Shown here: one piece after another, positions 57,490 through 64,000 of the stretch
Position numbering within the stretch: position 1 is the first letter of the stretch
Layout: each line of letters begins with the position of its first letter
Source of the DNA: Cristatella mucedo
Lineage: Eukaryota; Bryozoa; Phylactolaemata; Cristatellidae
Reading direction: 5' to 3'
Assembly (NCBI GenBank): GCA_009760855.2
Contig: WPIO01000069.1
Coordinates: 1,326,501-1,390,500, forward strand
Length of the DNA stretch: 64,000 nt
Made by a program: the position numbers and the translations under genes
Notes under the pieces: generated by a model
The model's database searches: none
The model's input: the letters and a program-made list of their open reading frames with translations, nothing else
What the model was told of the DNA's origin: nothing

Positions 57490-58530
57490 TACAGATGCTT
57501 GCTCACTTGCTGCATGTATTGATGACATACCCACATGAATGGCAGCAAATTTTCTATAACTAAACGATGAAAAAACTAACTAACTAGATATGGGCAAACC
57601 CAGTGTGATTCAGAGATTGGAAATGCTGATTCTCAAAATTGGCTCTGCCAGCATATCTCAAATTGAATCAGCTCGAAATCTAGGAGTCATATTCCAAAGC
57701 GGGCTCTCGTTAGACAACCATATCAGCTCAACAGTGAAATCTGCCTATTTTTAGTCTCATAACATTGCTAAAATTTGGACTTGTTTAGAAAAGGATACTA
57801 CGTCCAAGTTGGTCCATGCATTCGTGACATCCCGTCTCGACTTCTGCAACTCACTGCTTACTGGCCTACTAGCATGTGCGATCAGGCGATTGCAGCTAGT
57901 GCAAAACTCTGCAGCTCTGGTTATCTGTCGTGAGCATCGCAGTTGCCACATTACTCCACTTCTCGCCGACCAGCACTGGCTACCAGTCAAGGAACGGATC
58001 GACTTCAAGGTCTTGTCGCTCACTTTTAGATCCCTTCATTATATGGCTCTAGCCTATCTTTCAGATATACTACCCCAACAGGCCAAGCATCGTACCACCA
58101 GCTTTTCGGAATCCAACAGTCTACAAAAACCTTGTAGAAACGTCAAATTCTTTGGACACCGTGAATTCAGTTCGTATGCTTCCTAAGCCAGGAAGTCCTT
58201 CCCGACCTGCTTCAGAACATCCCCTGATCTGACCACATTTAAAAGGAACTTAAAAACACACCTATTTAGGACAGCATTTGGTGGGTCCCTGTAATTCGTC
58301 CTTCATGTGCTTGTGCATGCTGACACTGTGCATGCAGCCACTAACCACATTTGCATGCTGACCCTGTGCATGTCACCCCTAACCATAATATTCATGGTTT
58401 TTGGTTTTCAAGCATGATTTTACTTACCATTCAATTGCATGTTCCTTTGCAGCAAATGCAAAGTGCCTAGAAAGAGATTCTGTTCTCTGAGGGCGCTTTA
58501 TCGAGTACATTATTATTATTATTATCAATA
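57490..58530 (+). mobile_element. LINE family B, 3' copy
   Basis: Begins with CIDDIPT-like text, LNDEKTN, MGKPSVIQRLEMLILKIGSA and IEFQ-like variants. The 57809-58186 frame reads MVHAFVTSRLDFCNSLLTGL, CAIRRLQLVQNSA, HITPLLADQHWLPVKERIDF and YMALAYLSDILPQQAKHRTT. Next come FKRNLKTHLFRTAF, the TTTGGTGGGTCC junction, two clear GCATGCTGAC units, the hairpin and ATTATTATTATTAT. A good example of the complete family 3' UTR. Confidence 0.88.
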
Positions 58531-58800
58531 TATGCTCCTAAAGCCTATAAACCACTATCTCCAAAATCAATTGCATTCGAAGAGAAGCAAAACACCAATA
58601 GATTTTTGGCAGTTAGGGGATACCCAAAATTCACTGTTTTTGCCTTTCGGTGTGGACACCAACCTTACTGCTACTTACTATGTTTACATGTTGACCTTGT
58701 GCATTTCCTTACTAACATCAGCCATATCATCCTTATTGACACTTTATATATATATATATATTAGAAGTAATTTGTTCGCCCTACATTTACAAAATTCGAA
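58531..58800 (+). mobile_element. LINE family B, short fragment joined to previous tail
   Basis: ATGCTCCTAAAGCCTATAAA matches the SYAPKAWN block and GTTTACATGTTGACCTTGTG the 3' UTR unit, so a second piece follows the ATT tail directly. (TA)n at 58743-58762. Confidence 0.5.
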
Positions 58801-60600
58801 AATGAGAGAGAAATGATATTATATGTGTTATAATGATCACAGCATAGCCATGTTGTAAACTCAAAATGAAATAGTAAGACACATTTATATAAATATTGTT
58901 ATAAATAAATAAATAAATATATATACATTATTCTTTTGTTTTGCACCATAAGGGAAGGTAATCTTTGTCCAGGTGCTCCACTTGCCTCGCTCTCATACTC
59001 CCAACTTTGACAAGAACTTGGTCCCGAGCACCTCAATTATTGGGATACAATGTAAGCAGCTGATTGTTAAAAAGTATTCCGGCAAATTAGCCATCTCTCT
59101 TGGTTTTTAGTAGCTGAAAAAACACTGCTTTCCATGATGCATAAGCTAGCTCGCACTGTGCACATTATCACTAGCTGTAATAATAAATACTCATTCCTGA
59201 ATCGATGGAGTTTGGCCATCCCAATACAGTGTTCTCAGATAGTTCAAATGAAAATGCACCAATACGATTTTTTTAACTATAATGCTATTGATCCCAGGGT
59301 TTAATTACATATTTTTTTAAAGATCGGTGGCATGTGGAAAACATTTAAGGCACTATGATGCAATATTAGGTGCCAAATTGTCAAAATATATGTCTTTATT
59401 TAAATTTGACCGTAATGTAAACAATAAGTAATCATTCGCCGAAATATTGCCACTGCTAATTCTTTTATCTGGTCACAAAACCCTCGAAATATCATAATAA
59501 GCTCTATTTTAACGTGGTCTCTCGATTTCATGGCACATACCATCTATTATTTTGCTTTGATAGTGAACACCATACATATTAATAGGTCTTCTCTTAGTGA
59601 GCTACCAAGTGCATTATTATTATTAATATAAGTGTAAGACCAACTTGCTCTATACTACTTCGACTATTGACAGACGGTTTTGAAAATCCAGGCGACTAAT
59701 TTCGAACTCAAGTCCACCTGTTCAAGGTGGCCCTGATTATAAGGGCTATCCATTAAACGAGCTTCGTCGCGAGCAGACTTGTGTTGCGCAATTCGAAATT
59801 ATGCATGGTGTTGAAAACTTTAGATTTGCTGGTAAATTATATTAAAATTGTTTTAAATTCTTCACCACAACTAGATAAGCACAGCAATTTTATAGATCCC
59901 TAAAATATAGTTACCGGATCCTTACTTTTCGGGCAACTTTCACGCTGTCTTCATACTGACCCTCATACATCCATGCAACTACGTACTGAAATTAGTCACA
60001 TATTTGCTTTTAATTGGTCTATCGATTATATCACTGCAGTTATTTCTTTAGAAAAGCTAATGAGAGTGATCGAATAAATATGATGCTTTACTGCACAAAA
60101 AAGTTGCTTTCTAAGTTTTCAGGTCGCGTGTGCTACTAGGGTAGTCATTTTTTTAAACGAACAAGGTTGTAAGTGGATTCATCATTTTAAATAAGCCTAA
60201 ATTAAATGGAAAAAATACGTAAGTTGCCTAATTATTTAGATCTTTTCTTTGCACTTAAGTTAATTTAGAGCACACAAAATTGTATGCTTTTTCAACTCTG
60301 AAGAGCAAATAAATACAAACAAACTATTTGCACGGCAAAATTTAAAGAACTATTGTTCCAATTCCGGCTTTGCTATTCGTATTTGATAAATGAACTTTCT
60401 TGCGGTCGGCAGCCTAAGGTCTTCAAAGTTCACTGCTAATAAATAAAAAGTTTTCACCTGACATTAAAAAAAAGTTGGCCTTTTCGAATGTCTCTTAACA
60501 AAATGCGCTACAAAAAACACTCGAAATAGAAATAAAGCCTCTAAGAAATGTCAGCTAAAGATTAACTGTCGTCTTTAAAATAAAGCCACGTATTATTTAC

Positions 60601-60873
60601 CTTGCCAATTTATGTACAGAGTACCGGTCACTGTGGCGCTTCTTCCAAAATACTCGTAATGACAGCGGCAGTAGATGCCAGCAGCCATGTTTTCGGGAAC
60701 AACGAGATACTCCATTTTTACTCGTGTTCTAAAGGAGACACCTCCGGCAGCACTAAGGGTATACAACTCGCACTCCGTTGGTCGTAACGGTGGGTTGCTA
60801 TCAAATATATTGCAAGAAGCATTGAATGACTCCTCGGTAGTCAAATATTCGTCTCCAACATCACTTGGGAGAT
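60601..60873 (-). CDS. Ig-like domain exon of a membrane protein
   Basis: The exon spans 91 codons from CAGCTGCTTTTAG to a good donor (AAG/GTAAAT), phase 1 on both sides, the classic size and phase of a single Ig domain. Residues include LPSDVGDEYLTTEESFNASC (first Cys), then PPLRPTECELYTLSAAGG, FRTRVKMEYLVVPENMAAG, and IYCRCHYEY matching the (D)xGxYxC strand F motif (AAGIYC). It ends with VTGTLYINWQG, a G strand. An upstream AG would add about 10 residues (YFRTEFQLLL). Spliced to 52780-52449 it places the domain next to a stalk and transmembrane helix. Further N-terminal domains and the signal peptide presumably lie to the right. A fast-evolving recognition or adhesion receptor is plausible but not shown. 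Confidence 0.7.
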
Positions 60874-60909
60874 CTAAAAGCAGCTGAAATTCAGTTCGAA
60901 AGTACTGCG

Positions 60910-61800
60910 AAGTATATAATTACCTGCAAAACACTTTCAGCCTTAGTAAAGCATTAGTGGCAAGACGTCTCCGCCCGTCATTACACCAGAGTTTCAGATA
61001 CATTTGCATAAGAACATGAAGCTGAGACGGTAATAATGGTTAACGGTTTCCTGAAATATTGGTATGCGTTTAAATAAGGACCACCACAAGCTTTATTTAG
61101 GATACGACTACGAATACCCTACGGATCATGACTTTGTTCTTGATTCCATTAACCACTACGTAGCTTTAGCTCTGACATTATGTTAGCCACAATTTCAATA
61201 GATGGCACACGTTGCACATATACTGCGGCATAATTATTGTGGATTTTAACGACTGATCTATATCTAAACCGCTCGCACTCTATGTAAAGAAAACTAAAAC
61301 TAGTTTTTTTTAGCTGTGTCCACTCTAAAATAATGCTTCTCTGGGAAATTGAGTTTCGTTGTGCTCTAATAAACTTAAAGGGATTTTAGCGTATCTATTC
61401 TTAGCTGGGAAAGGAAAGATCAGTAAATTTTGCTAATAGGCTTGCTTCAATATTATTTTGAATGAAATTCAAATCCAAATCATTGCTTACAGGCACAGTG
61501 GTACTATTACCGCTAAGATTGCATGACGTTTTTTGCAACTTCAATGTATCATTAAAATGGTTGTTTCTACTCGTCGTGGAATACTTAATCTGAATTACTA
61601 TTACAGCTACTGCGATTCAGTGCGAGTATACAATTGCTACTGAGATCGTTTCTTACTCGTTCACCAACTCTTAGTATAACACTGTGGGTTTGGCCCTGAG
61701 GACAAAAGGGTCAGCCATGGATCGTGCTTCCTGCATTTCTGCAATGCAAGGAGCTTTTTGCATTTCTGCAAGAGCTTTTTCGCTAACTAGAAAGCTTTAA
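60910..61800. other. unassigned, probably intron
   Basis: No further exon with supported splice sites could be found on the minus strand, and no repeat is recognised. Confidence 0.35.
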
Positions 61801-61804
61801 GGTG

Positions 61805-62800
61805 TGTCAAAATCTCCGTTTGTCTCTGTATCTCTGTCTGTAACTCCACGCAACTATAATGACTATGTGGGTACCACGAGGGAGAGTTTCGCATAGCGTA
61901 CTCGCAGCCTAAGTAGCTTTCGGTACACGTTCGGTGGCCGATAAACTTCGTCTTACCAAATAAAGAGAACATGGGAAGCGTAGCCGAGTCAGGAGAGCAG
62001 TTAAGGTTATGAGTAGCATGGAAGTAGCAGCCCAGGACCATTAAAAAGGATGAGCAATAGTCGGCAGCAAAGAGTATTTGTCGTCGTGTGAGACTTGTGG
62101 AAGCAAGTTCTACATTCTAGGAATTGCAGAGCTAAAGCTTCTGTCATCAACGGTCTTTAAGCGGAGGAATTGAGCTGCTTATTTATTGTCCGCAGACGAC
62201 CTGAGGGCACAAAGATTCAGAAATCGGTGCAGCAGTTCAGCTAGGTACGAAAGAGCCAAGCCGTGGCGGGCCTTGTGGGTCAGCGTAAGAGCTTTGCTCT
62301 GTATCCGTTGCTCAACCGGCATCCATCCTAGCTCTTTTAGCAAAGGAAACACGTGCTCAAACCTCTGGGATTTGAAGACTAGCATCGCAGCCATACTCAG
62401 AGTCAGCTGCAGTGGCCTAGTTGCTTTGTTTGGTAGCCCAGCCGAAACGGAATTACAATAATCAAGCCGAGACAGAACTAAGAAGCTAGTTAAATTCTTT
62501 ACAAGGCACTGTGGATGGCCGCTCCTAATCTTGGAAAGGTATCGGACCTTATGGCTAGATGCAAAAGCAGTCTAGTGAATGAAGCGTTACAAATTGAGGC
62601 AGCTGTCGAAACCGACACTTAAATTTCGAGCACGTGGTGATGGTCGCACAACAACAACCCCTATTAGAAGAGTAAAGCCTTTTAATCCAGTCACATGCAT
62701 TGGGTGTCGTAAAGGCAGCAGTTCCGTTTTATCATCATTTATTTTTTTAAGAAGTTTTCCGATATCCATGATCGAATGCCAGCAAGGCAAGCATTCATTT
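61805..62800 (-). mobile_element. LINE family A, 3' half including post-RT region
   Basis: From 62790 downward: KKINDDKTELLPLRHPMHVT, GFTLLIG and RPSPRARNLSVGFDSCLNL lie downstream of the YADD box. A nearly continuous AAMLVFKSQRFEHVFPLLKE, LGWMPVEQRIQSKALTLTHK and ARHGLALSYLAELLHR block follows, then VLGCYFHATHNLNCSPDSAT and the 3' UTR. The INDDKTELL word matches FNDNxTQLLLIG in the near-complete copy. Broken into several frames. Confidence 0.85.
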
Positions 62801-63219
62801 TCTCAGTTGCTCTAAGAGATTCTGATGGTTTGATTGAAAAGTACAGCTGATTAAAAACTGGTGTTCTCATTGAACTCATGAGTTCAAACTTTATGGTTTA
62901 CCAATAATCAGTAAAATGCCTCTCCAGGCTATAGAGATTAGATACGATAGCACATTATTTAATATGTAATGTATCTCAGACGGTCCTGCTGAATTGCTTT
63001 CAAATAGTAGGGCAGTTCTTTTCATTTCGAAGGTAGACCCAGCTGTAGGTACTATGCCGAAATGATTTAGGGTTCAATAGTAATCGTCGATAAGCTTCAT
63101 TTAAATTTTGGCTCTATGATAAAAGTGTGTGCTTGTTTAATAATAACAGTGATATGTTTTATATTAGCCCTCTCACATAACTCAACCTATTTCTAGTCAG
63201 TTTATGTTAAGGTAATGTT
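62801..63219. other. unassigned
   Basis: AT-rich, no feature. Confidence 0.35.
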
Positions 63220-63620
63220 ATGTATCTCCATCTGTAGCTCCGCAAAGCGATAAATACTATGTGAGTGTTATGCAGGAAAACCTTGTATAGCGAAATAACA
63301 GCCTAGGCGGCTTTCGGTACGCATTCGGTAGCCATCAGACTTTGTCTCATGCAACAAAGAGAAATTGGGAAGCAAGTCGAGTCATGAGAGCAGTTGAGGT
63401 GATCACTAGAATGGAAGCAGCAGCTCAGGACCATTGAAAAGGATGAGCCATAGTCGGCAGCAGCAGAGTAACTGTCATTGAGTAAGACTTATGGAAGCGA
63501 GTTTCACAGTCTAGTTCCAGCAGAGTTAAATTTTCTGTCCCTAACGTTTTTAATGGAGGAATGAAATCGATAATTTATTGTCCACGCTGGACCTGAGGGT
63601 ACGAAAGGCATAGATAGTAT
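63220..63620 (-). mobile_element. LINE family A, decayed 3' copy
   Basis: TGTATCTCCATCTGTAGCTC, GCAAAGCGATAAATACTATG (hairpin), GCGGCTTTCGGTACGCATTC, TTTGTCTCATGCAACAAAGA, CATAGTCGGCAGCAGCAG and CACGCTGGACCTGAGGGTAC in family A order. Several frameshifts. Confidence 0.8.
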
Positions 63621-64000
63621 CATCATAAAAGGACGTCTAAAGTAGGAAACGGTGTTCTATTTTATAGTTTGTAGTTCTGTCAGCTTTTAGCTCCCTGATG
63701 CAGAATTCGTAGCTCATGAAATTTGCATTAAGGTGCAGTATAATCCTAAAAGCCATAGCAATTGAATGAATTAAACCAAAAAGTATCACCCTTGACATGC
63801 TCAGATGACATTAAATTTTAGAAATTTCCTGTAGAGAAAATTATGCATACTTGCATTTCAGAATGTAGCAAGGCAAATAATTTCTACTTCAAACCAAAAT
63901 TTGAGAATTTAGCGATCAACCACAATCTTTAGTAGTGACCATTGCAAACCGATATTAGTATTGTCCTGTACTAAAAATGCAGAAAAGAGGGTGTATAATT
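63621..64000. other. unassigned
   Basis: AT-rich end of the window without recognised features. Confidence 0.35.

Larger units (their letters stand above)
52781..60600 (-). other. inferred intron of the Ig-type gene
   Basis: The interval between the two phase-1-compatible exons has GTAAAT at its start (60600) and TTTTTAG at its end. It is filled by LINE family B copies, microsatellites and unassigned AT-rich sequence, including about 1.7 kb (58900-60600) with nothing recognised. An exon skipped by my reading is possible. Confidence 0.55.

Overview
The window is nuclear DNA from an animal, most likely an invertebrate with a large, AT-rich, repeat-laden genome. It has no bacterial gene layout, no operons and no long intact reading frames. 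It holds a few short exon-like frames bounded by GT/AG splice signals, and dozens of decayed non-LTR retrotransposon copies, tRNA-derived SINEs, microsatellites and one hAT-type MITE. I cannot name the species from sequence alone. Repeat edges are estimates good to about 10-30 bases.

The best host gene lies on the minus strand at the right. An Ig-like domain exon (60601-60873, phase 1-1) is followed across a 7.8 kb intron by a terminal exon (52449-52780) with a transmembrane helix and a cytoplasmic tail. Together they describe the C-terminal part of a type I membrane protein whose 5' exons lie to the right. Other exon-like frames stand alone: 7302-7802, 6289-6479 and 35701-36006 on the minus strand, and two mini-exons on the plus strand at 10749-10800 and 13500-13578.

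Two LINE families dominate (names are mine). Family A has an endonuclease part (about 17.1-18.2 kb), one nearly full-length decayed copy (41.2-44.4 kb) and many 3' fragments. Family B has about twenty mostly 3'-truncated copies on both strands; its 3' end carries a duplicated GCATGCTGAC unit, a conserved hairpin and an (ATT)n tail. Both encode CR1/L2/Jockey-like reverse transcriptase pieces and all visible copies look dead. A tRNA-derived SINE (22.1 and 28.6 kb) ends in a tail resembling that of family B, which suggests B moved it. A second SINE family is clustered at 39.7-41.2 kb with a relative at 25.5 kb.

Three things stand out beyond ordinary repeats. One is a 186-bp SPIN-like hAT MITE (16038-16223), a group known for horizontal transfer between animals, sitting next to the reverse transcriptase active site of a family B LINE. 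The second is the LINE-SINE shared tail, whose stem shows paired base changes. The third is a 1.8 kb foldback structure (about 36.9-38.75 kb) built of degenerate TGCAAT/GGCCAAT-rich units, with inverted copies running on to 39.5 kb, which I cannot assign to a known element.

Layout: 0-16 kb sparse exons and LINE pieces; 15-18 kb LINE B, MITE and LINE A; 18-25 kb mostly unrecognised; 25-30 kb GC-richer decayed elements; 30-36 kb LINE pieces and one exon; 36.9-39.5 kb foldback array; 39.7-45 kb SINEs and LINEs; 48-58.8 kb dense LINE B; 52-61 kb Ig gene; 61.8-63.6 kb LINE A.
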